A stretch of DNA of 49,538 nucleotides from Acetobacteraceae bacterium (GTDB lineage: Bacteria; Pseudomonadota; Alphaproteobacteria; Acetobacterales; Acetobacteraceae), in assembly GCA_003164305.1 (NCBI GenBank), contig PLSZ01000506.1, forward strand, positions 352-49,889, read 5' to 3'. Positions within the stretch are counted from its first letter, which is position 1. Each line of letters starts with the position of its first letter. Shown here piece after piece: positions 25,336-34,443 of this stretch. The translations under genes and the position numbers were made by a program. A model generated the notes under the pieces. It did not search any database and was not told the origin of the DNA. It saw nothing but the letters and a program-made list of their open reading frames with translations.

Positions 25336-26742
25336 GTGGCGGACCTCCCCTTCCTCACCATCGCCGAGGCATCGAACCTGATCGCCACGCGCCAGTTGTC
25401 GCCCGTGGAACTGACCGAAGCATACCTCACTCGTATCGAGGAACTGGACCATCTGCTGGACAGTTTCGTTACTCTGACGGCCGAGCGCGCCCGGGCCGAG
25501 GCGAAAGCCGCCGAAGCAACGATCATGACGAGCGGTCCGGTCAGCCGCATGCACGGAATTCCTTATTGCCTGAAGGACATCTACGAAACCGCCGGCATTC
25601 GCACCACGGCGATGTCGAAGCTGCTGGCTGACAATATCCCGGCGCGCGACTCCTACTGTCAGGAGAAACTCGTCGCCGCCGGCGGCGTCTTATTGGGCAA
25701 GAACGCGACATGGGAGTTCGCCCATGGCGGGCCATCCTGGGACGTGTTGTTTCCCCCCGCGCGCAACCCGTGGAATCCCGCATACTCGCCAGCGGGTTCT
25801 TCCTCCGGTTCCGGTGCCGCCATCGCCGCCGGTTTCGCGCCCGCGACACTGGGCAGCGACACCGGAGGTTCAATCCGCGGACCCGCCGCCGCCTGCGGTA
25901 TCGCGGGCCTCAAACCCACTTACGGTCTGGTCAGCCGGCGCGGCGTGATCCCGAACTGTTTCAGCCACGATCACGCGGGTCCGTTGGCCTGGACCTGCGA
26001 GGACCTGGCGATTCTGATGCAGGTCATCGCCGGTCACGATCCGGAAGATCCCGGCTCCGCCAAAGTCGCGATCCCCGACTACACCGCCGCGTTGACCGGC
26101 GACATCAAAGGCCTGGTCATCGGCGTTCCCACCACCTGGCTGGATGATGAGGATCCGCCGAAGCCCGCGACGAAAGCCGCGTTCGAAGCCGCGCTGGATG
26201 TCTTCCGTGGATTGGGGTGCTCCATCCGGCCGGTGAAATTGCCGCCATTGCGGCAGTTCGACGACGCCAAGAAGACAATTGCCGTCGCGGAACTGTTCAC
26301 CATCCACGGCAAGGATCTGCGTACACGGCCGGAATTGTTCGGCGCCAGTCTGCGCTATCGCATCATCGCCGGCGGCCTGGTACGCGCTGAGGAATACCTC
26401 AACGCCATGCGCCTGCGCGCCGACCTGGCCCGTGCGATGCAATCGGTGATGGAAACCATCGATGTTCTGATGCTGCCGACCGCGGAACCCGCCGGAAAGT
26501 TGCAACCGATACCACCGTCCTCACTGTTCACGAAGTCATCCTTCACAACACCGTTCAACGTCGGCGGCAATCCGGCGCTGTCCGTCTGCAGCGGATTCGC
26601 GGAGAACGGCATGCCGTTCTCGTTACAGATCGTCGGCGGATTGTTCGATGACGCGACCGTCCTGCGAGTCGGCGACGTCTATGAAAAGGCCACGCCCTGG
26701 CGCCAGAAACGGCCGGCGTTGGCCGTGGCGGAAACGGCATGA
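25336..26742 (+). CDS. Amidase-signature hydrolase (second)
   Basis: 468 residues; GTG start at 25336 with GGGAGA 8 nt upstream. Triad: Lys80 in GIPYCLKDIYE, cis-Ser in PAGSSSGSGAAIAA (about 152-165), Ser179 in GSDTGGSIRGP. Clearly related to the first amidase (shared HGIPY-LKDI, FAxGGPSWD and PTYGLxSRRGV blocks), so likely an old duplication with divergent specificity; both lack extra domains. Its stop overlaps the ATG of the dipeptide-type binding protein, tying amide hydrolysis to uptake. Confidence 0.9.
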   Translation: MADLPFLTIAEASNLIATRQLSPVELTEAYLTRIEELDHLLDSFVTLTAERARAEAKAAEATIMTSGPVSRMHGIPYCLKDIYETAGIRTTAMSKLLADNIPARDSYCQEKLVAAGGVLLGKNATWEFAHGGPSWDVLFPPARNPWNPAYSPAGSSSGSGAAIAAGFAPATLGSDTGGSIRGPAAACGIAGLKPTYGLVSRRGVIPNCFSHDHAGPLAWTCEDLAILMQVIAGHDPEDPGSAKVAIPDYTAALTGDIKGLVIGVPTTWLDDEDPPKPATKAAFEAALDVFRGLGCSIRPVKLPPLRQFDDAKKTIAVAELFTIHGKDLRTRPELFGASLRYRIIAGGLVRAEEYLNAMRLRADLARAMQSVMETIDVLMLPTAEPAGKLQPIPPSSLFTKSSFTTPFNVGGNPALSVCSGFAENGMPFSLQIVGGLFDDATVLRVGDVYEKATPWRQKRPALAVAETA

Positions 26743-28343
26743 CACGCCTCTCCCGCCGCGCGGTGATGGGTGGAGCGGCGGCAGCCCTCGCGCCACGGCC
26801 GGGTTTCACCGAACCAGCGTCGGTGCTGCGTGTCGGCATGACGCTGGCCGACATTCCGCTGACCACCGGGCAGGCCAGCCAGGGCGGCGAGGGTCAGCGT
26901 TTCATCGGCCTGACTCTCTATGATGCACTGATCAACTGGGACCTGTCGCATGCGGATCGCGCCGCGCCGCTGCAACCCGGTCTGGCGACAAGCTGGAGCG
27001 TCGATCCTGAGACGAAAACCGTGTGGACGTTCCATTTGCGAACCGGCGTGAAGTTCCACGATGGAAGCGGCTTCAATGCCGGGTCGGTGATCTGGAACCT
27101 CGATAAGCTGATGAACAAGGCGTCGCCGCAATACGATCAGGCACAGGTGACGCAATCCGGCCCGTGGATCGGCACAACCGCGTCGTATCGAGCCCTGGAC
27201 GACATGACGGTGCAAATCGTTACCACGACGCCCGACGCGGTGTTTCCGTATCAGGTTGTCAACATCGCCATGTCCAGTCCCGCCCGCTGGAAAGAACTTG
27301 GCGGCGATTGGGCCAAGGTGGCGGAGCATCCTTCCGGCACCGGCCCATGGATCCTGGAGAAGGCGATACCGCGTGATCGCGCCGAGTTAGGCCGTAACGT
27401 GGCGTATTGGGACCCAAAGCGCGTGCCAAAGTCGGAACATATGATCCTGCGTTGCATCCCGGATTCCACGACGCGCCTGTCCGCGTTGCTATCCGGCCAG
27501 GTTGACTGGATCGAGGCGCCGCCGCCCGACGCGGTGCCGCGAATCAGGTCCGCCGGCATGCAGGTCGTGACCAATGTCTATCCGCATATCTGGCCGTATC
27601 AACTGAGCTTTCTGCCGGACTCCCCGTTCCGGGACATTCGGGTTCGCAAGGCCGCTAATCTCGCGATCGATCGCGATGGCCTGGTTAAACTATTGGGTGG
27701 TCTCGCCTTGCCCGCCAAAGGCATGGTGACGCCAGGGCATCCCTGGTTCGGCAAGCCAACCTTCGACATTGAATACGATCCCGATACGGCCAAAGCGTTG
27801 CTGAAAGATGCCGGCTTTTCGCCTGAGAAACCGGTGAAGGTGAAGTTCCTGATCTCGACATCGGGATCCGGCCAGATGCAGCCGCTGCCGATGAACGAGT
27901 TCATCCAGGAGAATCTGAAGGATGTGGGTATCGAGGTCGCCTTCGACACCATGGACTGGGAAGCCCTGCGTGCCCGCCGGCGCGGCGGCGCTGAGGCCCC
28001 GGACAATAAAGGTGCCGACGGCATCAACAACTCCTGGTCCTTCACCGATCCAGATATTGGCCTGATCGGCACCGCCTGGAGCAAAAAGCGTCCGCCCGGA
28101 GGCTATAACTGGGGTGGCTTTTCGGACGCTCAGGCCGACGATCTGGCGGCGCGCGCGAAGGTGGAATTCGATCCGGCGAAGCAGAATGAGTTGTTGGCCC
28201 AGTTGCACGGGAGGATAGTGGATCAGGCGATGTGGATCTGGGTGGTGCATGACTTAAATCCGCGGGCACTCGGAGCCAACGTGAAGGGCTATGTCGAAGC
28301 CCAAAGTTGGTACCAGGATCTGACCCCGGTCTCGGTGGGCTGA
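26739..28343 (+). CDS. ABC transporter substrate-binding protein (family 5, DppA/OppA-like)
   Basis: 534-residue periplasmic solute-binding protein of the peptide/nickel/opine type. The N-terminus has a twin-arginine-like signal (LSRRAVMGGAAAALA). Family blocks: RFIGLTLYDALINWD, LQPGLATSWSVDPETKTVWTFHLRTGVKF-type region (kept as short segments here), FNAGSVIWNLDKL and DIRVRKAANLAIDRDGLVKL. ATGA overlap with the second amidase. Ligand cannot be deduced; given the amidases, a small amide or peptide-like compound is plausible. Confidence 0.92.
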   Translation: MTRLSRRAVMGGAAAALAPRPGFTEPASVLRVGMTLADIPLTTGQASQGGEGQRFIGLTLYDALINWDLSHADRAAPLQPGLATSWSVDPETKTVWTFHLRTGVKFHDGSGFNAGSVIWNLDKLMNKASPQYDQAQVTQSGPWIGTTASYRALDDMTVQIVTTTPDAVFPYQVVNIAMSSPARWKELGGDWAKVAEHPSGTGPWILEKAIPRDRAELGRNVAYWDPKRVPKSEHMILRCIPDSTTRLSALLSGQVDWIEAPPPDAVPRIRSAGMQVVTNVYPHIWPYQLSFLPDSPFRDIRVRKAANLAIDRDGLVKLLGGLALPAKGMVTPGHPWFGKPTFDIEYDPDTAKALLKDAGFSPEKPVKVKFLISTSGSGQMQPLPMNEFIQENLKDVGIEVAFDTMDWEALRARRRGGAEAPDNKGADGINNSWSFTDPDIGLIGTAWSKKRPPGGYNWGGFSDAQADDLAARAKVEFDPAKQNELLAQLHGRIVDQAMWIWVVHDLNPRALGANVKGYVEAQSWYQDLTPVSVG

Positions 28344-29296
28344 TGCATTTATACATTCTCCGCCGGCTGCTTTACACCCTGCCGATCATCGTTGGCGTCA
28401 CGATCGTTTGCTTTTCCTTTATCCATCTGGCGCCGGGCGATCCGATCAGCGCGGTGTTGCCGGAGAACGCATCGCCCCAGGTGGTCGCCGAAATCAAGGC
28501 CGCCTACGGCTTCGATAAACCCCTCCCCATCCAATATCTTAAATGGCTGGGCCACGTGGCGGAGGGTGACTTCGGCACCTCGATCATGACCCACCGTTCC
28601 GTGGTCAGCGAGGTTTTGCCGGCGGTCGCGAACACCGCGTTGCTTGCCATCACCGCCATCCTGCTCGGCTTCACAATTGGCATTTCGCTCGGTCTGGTCG
28701 CGGGATTTTCCAACCGCCGCATAACGGACCGGTCAGTGACAGCATTCGCCGTCGCCGGCATCTCCATCCCCCATTACTGGTTGGGCATGGTCATGGTTGT
28801 CGTCTTCGCGGTGCTGCTGCGCGCGCTGCCGGCGACTGGAATGGGACCCGCTGGCACGGATGTCTGGCTGTTCACGGCCGATGATTTGCGCCACCTGATA
28901 TTACCGGCGATGACCTTGGCGATGATCCCCGCCGGCGTTCTGGCGCGTTCGGTTCGCGCCATGGTGGCCGAGGTCCGGCGGCAGGAATTCGTGCAGACCC
29001 TGCGCGGCAAAGGTCTCGGTCGCGCACGCATCTTCCTGCACATCGTGAAGAACGCCGCGCCGCCGATCCTGGCGATCATGGGCTTGCAATTCGCGCAACT
29101 TCTGGGTGGATCGATCCTGGTGGAGACGGTGTTCGCCTGGCCCGGCACCGGGTTCCTGCTCAACGCCGCGATCGCCACCCGCGATCTTCCGTTGCTGCAA
29201 GGCACCGTCATCGTCCTCGCCACGTTCTTCGTGCTGACCAATCTCCTGGTCGATATTCTGCAGACCGCGATCGATCCCCGCGTCCGCCGCGCATGA
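28343..29296 (+). CDS. ABC transporter permease (DppB-like)
   Basis: 317-residue inner-membrane permease beginning MHLYILRRLLYTLPIIVGV, the usual DppB start; TGATG overlap with the binding-protein stop. Six hydrophobic helices, the LAPGDPI periplasmic motif and the cytoplasmic EAA-like segment TLRGKGLGRARIFLHIVKN are visible. Partner of the DppC-like gene. Confidence 0.93.
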   Translation: MHLYILRRLLYTLPIIVGVTIVCFSFIHLAPGDPISAVLPENASPQVVAEIKAAYGFDKPLPIQYLKWLGHVAEGDFGTSIMTHRSVVSEVLPAVANTALLAITAILLGFTIGISLGLVAGFSNRRITDRSVTAFAVAGISIPHYWLGMVMVVVFAVLLRALPATGMGPAGTDVWLFTADDLRHLILPAMTLAMIPAGVLARSVRAMVAEVRRQEFVQTLRGKGLGRARIFLHIVKNAAPPILAIMGLQFAQLLGGSILVETVFAWPGTGFLLNAAIATRDLPLLQGTVIVLATFFVLTNLLVDILQTAIDPRVRRA

Positions 29297-30192
29297 GCGC
29301 CGTGGCCGAAAAGGCCGTTTTCGGCACCGCGCCAGCCACGAAAGGTCGTAGCACCGGCGGGTTCTGGCGCCGAGTGGCCCGCCACGTGCTGCGCGACAAG
29401 GCCGCATTATTTTGCGCGGCGATTCTGGCGGCGATCGCGATGTCGGCGATATTCGCACCATGGGTCGCGCCCGCCGATCCTTACAAGACCAGTATGATCC
29501 GGCGGCTGCTTCCGCCCTTCAGCCCGCATTTCATTCTGGGCACCGATGAGCTTGGCCGCGACATGCTCTCACGGTTGATTTACGGCGGTCGCGTGTCGCT
29601 GACGATGGGCCTCGCGCCGGTCATTTTGGCGACGGTACTCGGCGGATCTTTGGGTGTGATCGCGGGATATTTCGGCAAGCACATCAATATGGCGATCATG
29701 CGCATCATCGATGTGTTCTATGCTTTTCCCTCAGTGCTGCTGGCGGTCGCCATGGCCGGGGTGCTCGGCGCCGGCATCGTCAACAGCCTGATCTCGCTGA
29801 CGCTGGTGTTCATCCCACCCATCGCGCGGGTCGCCGAAAGCGTGACGACACAGGTCCGCGATCAGGATTACGTGGAAGCCGCGCGAGCGACCGGCGCCTC
29901 CGCCGCGCGCATCATCGTGCAGCATGTGCTGGCGAACGTGACCGGACCGATCCTGACCTATGCCTCCAGCCTGGTCAGCATCGCGATCATCATCTCCTCG
30001 GGTCTGTCATTCCTGGGCCTTGGCGCAGCGCCACCGATCGCCGATTGGGGCCTGATGTTGAACACGTTGCGGCAGGCGATTTATGTGGCACCGGTGAACG
30101 CGGTGTTGCCCGGTGTGATGATCTTCGCTGCCTCGGTCAGCTTCAATTTGCTCAGCGACAGCCTGCGCACCGCGATGGACGTGCGCGCGTGA
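29293..30192 (+). CDS. ABC transporter permease (DppC-like)
   Basis: 299-residue permease, ATGA overlap with DppB-like gene. N-terminal OppC region (RDKAALFCAAILAAIAM), HFILGTDELGRDMLSRLIYG signature (about 77-96) and EAARATGASAARIIVQHVL EAA loop (about 194-212) are typical. Forms the heterodimeric channel with DppB-like subunit. Confidence 0.94.
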   Translation: MSAVAEKAVFGTAPATKGRSTGGFWRRVARHVLRDKAALFCAAILAAIAMSAIFAPWVAPADPYKTSMIRRLLPPFSPHFILGTDELGRDMLSRLIYGGRVSLTMGLAPVILATVLGGSLGVIAGYFGKHINMAIMRIIDVFYAFPSVLLAVAMAGVLGAGIVNSLISLTLVFIPPIARVAESVTTQVRDQDYVEAARATGASAARIIVQHVLANVTGPILTYASSLVSIAIIISSGLSFLGLGAAPPIADWGLMLNTLRQAIYVAPVNAVLPGVMIFAASVSFNLLSDSLRTAMDVRA

Positions 30193-31223
30193 GTACCATG
30201 CGCGACCGCGGCGGGCCCGCGCAGCCGCTGCTGTCGGTCACTGGTTTGCGCAAGTACTTTCCGCTGCGCGGTCCTCTGGGCAACGTCAACGCGCATGTCC
30301 AGGCGGTGGACGGCATCGGTTTTAACGTGATGAAAGGAGAAACGCTCGGCGTCGTCGGTGAGTCCGGCTGCGGCAAGTCCACCACCGCGCGATTATTGAT
30401 GCATCTGATCGAACCTGACGCCGGTGAGATCGTATTGGACGGCGACCCGATCGGCCAGGGTGGCATTACGGTGCGGGAATTGCGCCGCAACGTGCAGATG
30501 GTGTTCCAGGACAGCTACGCGTCCCTCAATCCACGCCACTCGGCCACGACGGAGATTGCCTTCGGTCTTAAAGTCCACGGGATGAAGGCGGCACAGGCGA
30601 GGCAGCAAGCGCACGCGGCGCTGCGATTGGTCGGGTTGGATCCCGATCTGTTCGGCGACCGTTACCCACATGAGATGTCCGGCGGCCAGCGTCAGCGCGT
30701 CAACGTCGCGCGGGGGATCGCGCTCAATCCCCGGTTGCTGATTTTAGACGAGTCGGTGTCCGCGCTGGACAAGTCGGTGCAGGCTCAGGTGTTGAACCTG
30801 CTGGCCGATCTTAAGGACCGGCTGAACCTGACTTATATGTTCATCTCGCATGACCTGAATGTCGTGCACCACGTCGCCGATCGTGTTCTGGTGATGTACC
30901 TGGGTAAAGTTTTCGAGATTGGTCCAGCCGACAGCATCTACGCGAAAGCGGCGCACCCTTACACGAAAGCATTGCTCGCGTCTCGCCTGTCGATGAATCC
31001 GGCGCACCGGGTCTCCGCCGCACCGTTGACGGGCGATCCGCCCAATCCGGTTCGCCCGCCAAGCGGTTGCCGATTTCGTTCCCGATGCACGCTGGCCGAA
31101 ACGATTTGCGCTGTGGAGGAACCAGCATTGAACGACATCGCCGTGGCGCATCAGGTCGCTTGTCACGCGGTGACGCCCGGCAGCGGCCACAGCCTGGCGA
31201 GAGGCATCGCGAATGCCGCGTGA
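30189..31223 (+). CDS. ABC transporter ATP-binding protein (DppF/OppF-like)
   Basis: 344 residues. GTG at 30189 overlaps the DppC-like stop (GTGA); an ATG at 30198 is an alternative. Walker A GESGCGKSTT, Q-loop MVFQDSYASLNPR, signature MSGGQRQRVNVARG, Walker B LLILDESVSALD and switch FISHDLNVV are intact. The C-terminal oligopeptide-transport cysteine motif CRFRSRCTLAETIC is present, as in subunits that carry a C-terminal Fe-S or structural cysteine cluster. Confidence 0.94.
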   Translation: MSTMRDRGGPAQPLLSVTGLRKYFPLRGPLGNVNAHVQAVDGIGFNVMKGETLGVVGESGCGKSTTARLLMHLIEPDAGEIVLDGDPIGQGGITVRELRRNVQMVFQDSYASLNPRHSATTEIAFGLKVHGMKAAQARQQAHAALRLVGLDPDLFGDRYPHEMSGGQRQRVNVARGIALNPRLLILDESVSALDKSVQAQVLNLLADLKDRLNLTYMFISHDLNVVHHVADRVLVMYLGKVFEIGPADSIYAKAAHPYTKALLASRLSMNPAHRVSAAPLTGDPPNPVRPPSGCRFRSRCTLAETICAVEEPALNDIAVAHQVACHAVTPGSGHSLARGIANAA

Positions 31224-32199
31224 ACATCTCGTCGAGGTCGTGGATCTGTCAGTTCGTTTCGTCAACCGCGACATCGACGTTCAGGTCGTCGATGGTGTCT
31301 CATTTCACCTCAATGCCGGCGAAGTTCTGTGCCTGCTTGGGGAATCCGGTTCCGGCAAAACCGTAACGATGCGTGCTCTGCTGCGTCTGCTGCCGCCTTA
31401 CGCGCGTATCGGCGGCCAAATCCAGTTGGCCGGACATGATATCGTGGCGATGAGCGAGCGCCAGTTGGAAACGGTGCGAGGCCCGGTCGCGGCGATGATT
31501 TTCCAGGAACCGATGACCGCGCTGGACCCAGTGTTCACCATCGGCACTCAAATCGCGGAGACAATCGTCGCGCACGAGCACGTGTCATGGCGGGATGCGC
31601 GTAAACGGGCATTCGATCTTCTTGAGATGGTGCAAATTCCATCGGCCGCGCGCAGGCTCGATGCGTTTCCGCACGAATTGTCGGGAGGACTGCGGCAACG
31701 CGCCATGATCGCTCTGGCTTTGTCGTGCCGGCCCGCCTTGCTGTTGGCCGACGAACCCACAACCGCGCTGGACGCGACCGTGCAAATTCAGATACTTTTG
31801 CTGCTGCGTTCCTTGCAGCAAGAACTCGGCATGGCGACGATCTTCGTGACGCACGACATCGGTGTCGCCTGTGAGGTCGCCGATCGAATCGCCGTGATGT
31901 ACGCTGGCCGCTTTGTCGAAACCGGACCTGTCGCCGCGTTGATCGAGTGCCCGGCGCATCCGTATACCGCGGGCTTGCTTCGCTCCACCGTGCAGGCCGG
32001 TTCGCATGGCGGGCGGCTTGAGTCGATATCCGGCTATCCACCCGATCTGGCCCATATGCCGCCCGGCTGTGGGTTCGCACCGCGATGCCAGTATCGCCAG
32101 GCTGATTGCATCGCCGCTAACCCCGAACTGAACTCCGTCGCGGCCGACCGGATGGTACGCTGTCCTCGCCCATTGCTGGCGGTCTCGACATCGGCCTGA
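31213..32199 (+). CDS. ABC transporter ATP-binding protein (DppD/OppD-like)
   Basis: 328 residues, overlapping the DppF-like gene by 11 nt. Walker A GESGSGKTVT, Q-loop MIFQEPMTALDP, signature LSGGLRQRAMIALAL, Walker B LLLADEPTTALD and switch FVTHDIGVAC are intact; C-terminal CGFAPRCQYRQADC cysteine motif present. Last gene of the dipeptide-type importer; a 65-nt gap separates it from the next transporter. Confidence 0.94.
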   Translation: MPREHLVEVVDLSVRFVNRDIDVQVVDGVSFHLNAGEVLCLLGESGSGKTVTMRALLRLLPPYARIGGQIQLAGHDIVAMSERQLETVRGPVAAMIFQEPMTALDPVFTIGTQIAETIVAHEHVSWRDARKRAFDLLEMVQIPSAARRLDAFPHELSGGLRQRAMIALALSCRPALLLADEPTTALDATVQIQILLLLRSLQQELGMATIFVTHDIGVACEVADRIAVMYAGRFVETGPVAALIECPAHPYTAGLLRSTVQAGSHGGRLESISGYPPDLAHMPPGCGFAPRCQYRQADCIAANPELNSVAADRMVRCPRPLLAVSTSA

Positions 32200-32264
32200 A
32201 CCACGCGCGGTTTCCCGACAGCCGCCTGAAGTGATATGGGTCCACAGCTTAAGGGAGGCATCGA

Positions 32265-33347
32265 ATGATCCGCGCCGGCTATCCGCGCCGCACTATCCTG
32301 ACCGGCGTCCTTGGTGGTGCCGCGATACTGCTTCGAGACCGGGCCGCGTTCGCCGCGATCCTCGACGGTGTGACCTTGCGGGTGGGGACCTGGGGCGGGA
32401 CATGGATGCAATTGCTCCAGCAATATGTGGCCCCTGCTTTGGAACAGAGCGGTGCGAAAATTGAGTTTGTCCTGGGCCAACCGAATGACAACCTGGCGAA
32501 ATTGATCGCCGCGCGAGGCCAGCGGCCACCGATAGACCTGATCGAGTACTCCGAGAACGATCGCACCAGCATGGATGGCGCCGACGTGCTGGCGAGCATC
32601 GATTACACCGCGCTGGATAACGCGCGCGGCGTGCCCGCGAATGGCCGGCTGGTCAACATGGTCGCGAACTCCTCAACGCTGGACGGCATCGTTTTCAACG
32701 CCGCGAAGTACCGCGAGGCCGGTCTGCCGCCGCCGCGAAGCTACGCCGACCTCGCGCATCCGGCGCTGCGCGACCGCGTGGCGTTTGGAGACATCACAAC
32801 ACCGCAAGGTGTTAAAGGGCTGATCGCGATCGCTTATGAAAACGGCGGCAGCGAAACCAATCTGCTGCCCGGAATGCAGGCCATTGTCAAATTGGCTCCG
32901 CGCACCTTCTATAGCACCTGGACGCAGATTTTCGCGCAATTCAAATCCGGCGACATCTGGGCCGCGCATTGGCACGCGGGATGGGTGGTGCGCGGACGTC
33001 AGGCCGGCGTTCCGCTGGATCTCGCGCTGCCCAGGGTGGCCGGGAGGCAAGGGGTGCTCAGCAACACATGGCTTTCGCCGGTCAATGGCTCATCCAACGG
33101 CGCCGCGGCGCTCGCCTTCATCGACGGGTATCTCTCATTACAGCCACAGATTGAACTGGGACGCCGCAACGGCATTCGTCCGATCAACCAGCAGGCGGCG
33201 GACCGCCTGGCTCAGGACGATAAAGAGCTCGCCGCTGTCCTGCCGTTGAGTGAGGCCGCGCTGGCGGAGATCTTTTACCCCGACATCACGAAAATCGACA
33301 TGGACGCCCTGATCGACCAGTGGAACCGGGTCGTGTTGCACGCGTGA
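32265..33347 (+). CDS. ABC transporter substrate-binding protein (PotD-like)
   Basis: 360-residue periplasmic binding protein of the spermidine/putrescine type. N-terminal signal with an RR pair (PRRTILTGVLGGAAILL), mature protein from about residue 32 (LDGVTLRVGTWGGTW). GGGAGGC precedes the ATG. First gene of a complete importer (binding protein, ATPase, two permeases) into which a Rieske oxygenase gene is inserted. Co-oriented with the dipeptide-type operon and possibly cotranscribed. Confidence 0.88.
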   Translation: MIRAGYPRRTILTGVLGGAAILLRDRAAFAAILDGVTLRVGTWGGTWMQLLQQYVAPALEQSGAKIEFVLGQPNDNLAKLIAARGQRPPIDLIEYSENDRTSMDGADVLASIDYTALDNARGVPANGRLVNMVANSSTLDGIVFNAAKYREAGLPPPRSYADLAHPALRDRVAFGDITTPQGVKGLIAIAYENGGSETNLLPGMQAIVKLAPRTFYSTWTQIFAQFKSGDIWAAHWHAGWVVRGRQAGVPLDLALPRVAGRQGVLSNTWLSPVNGSSNGAAALAFIDGYLSLQPQIELGRRNGIRPINQQAADRLAQDDKELAAVLPLSEAALAEIFYPDITKIDMDALIDQWNRVVLHA

Positions 33348-33360
33348 CGAGCCTGGCACC

Positions 33361-34443
33361 ATGTCAAAGGTAAGCTTGCGTGGCGTCACCGTCCGATACG
33401 GCGACACGACCGCCTTGCATCCGTTGGACCTGGATATCCCGCAAGGACAGTTTCTCACGCTTCTGGGCCCGTCAGGTTGCGGCAAGACCACGACCTTGCG
33501 GCTGATCGCCGGGTTCCTGAGGCCACGCGCCGGACGTATCCTGTTCGACGATGAAGATGTCAGCGACACGCCACCGAACCGCCGCCGCATCGGCATGGTG
33601 TTTCAGGATTACGCGCTGTTTCCGCACATGACGGTCGCCGGTAACATCGCCTTTGGGCTGCATGAGCGCCGCGTCGCGGCCGGGGAAATCAAACGCCGGG
33701 TCAGTGAACTACTGGAATTGATCCACCTGCCTGACCTCGGACACCGCTACCCCTCCGAATTGAGTGGTGGCCAACGGCAGCGGGTTGCTTTGGCCCGCGC
33801 CGTCGCGCATCCGCCGCGGGTGTTGTTGATGGATGAACCGCTCGGCGCGTTGGATGTTAAATTGCGGGAAACGATGCAGGCCGAAATCCAACACATCCAA
33901 AGGCGGCTTGGCATCACCACGGTGTTTGTCACGCACGATCAGTCCGAGGCGATGAGCATGTCGGACTGGATCGTGGTGATGAATCGTGGGCGCATCGTGC
34001 AGGCCGGAACCGCGCGCGATTTGTACGACCATCCGCGGTCGCGATTCGTCGCGGACTTCTTTGGACGGATAAATCTGCTTCCAATCATCGTGCGCGATAA
34101 CGCGTGGGTTGAAGTTCTCGGCCGAACGCTGCGACACAGCTCGGCGCGATCCGCCGGACCAGCCATCCTGGCCGTGCGTCCGGAGCATCTACGACTGCTG
34201 CCCACCGATGCCGACGGACTGCCGGGCCGGATCGTGACAATCCAGTTCCTCGGTAATTTGATCCGTTGCGACGTCGTGCTGGCGGCGGATATCATCGTCA
34301 CGGTTGAGACCACGCCTGACGATCCATTGGCGGTTCCGGATACCGCCGTGCGAATCGCGTGGGATACGGACAAATTCACCCTGTTCGACCACGAACCAAC
34401 CTCGCCACCTCAGGAGGATCCGCACCATGCTGACGCCATCTGA
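33361..34443 (+). CDS. ABC transporter ATP-binding protein (PotA-like)
   Basis: 360-residue ATPase of the carbohydrate/polyamine/iron uptake family. Walker A GPSGCGKTTTLRLIAGF, Q-loop MVFQDYALFPHMTV, signature LSGGQRQRVALARAV, Walker B VLLMDEPLGALD, switch FVTHDQSEAM, and a C-terminal TOBE-like regulatory domain (about 240-340). It overlaps the downstream Rieske gene by 17 nt. Because the first polyamine-type operon (at 10.2-13.0 kb) lacks an ATPase, this subunit could energise both (inference). Confidence 0.93.
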   Translation: MSKVSLRGVTVRYGDTTALHPLDLDIPQGQFLTLLGPSGCGKTTTLRLIAGFLRPRAGRILFDDEDVSDTPPNRRRIGMVFQDYALFPHMTVAGNIAFGLHERRVAAGEIKRRVSELLELIHLPDLGHRYPSELSGGQRQRVALARAVAHPPRVLLMDEPLGALDVKLRETMQAEIQHIQRRLGITTVFVTHDQSEAMSMSDWIVVMNRGRIVQAGTARDLYDHPRSRFVADFFGRINLLPIIVRDNAWVEVLGRTLRHSSARSAGPAILAVRPEHLRLLPTDADGLPGRIVTIQFLGNLIRCDVVLAADIIVTVETTPDDPLAVPDTAVRIAWDTDKFTLFDHEPTSPPQEDPHHADAI

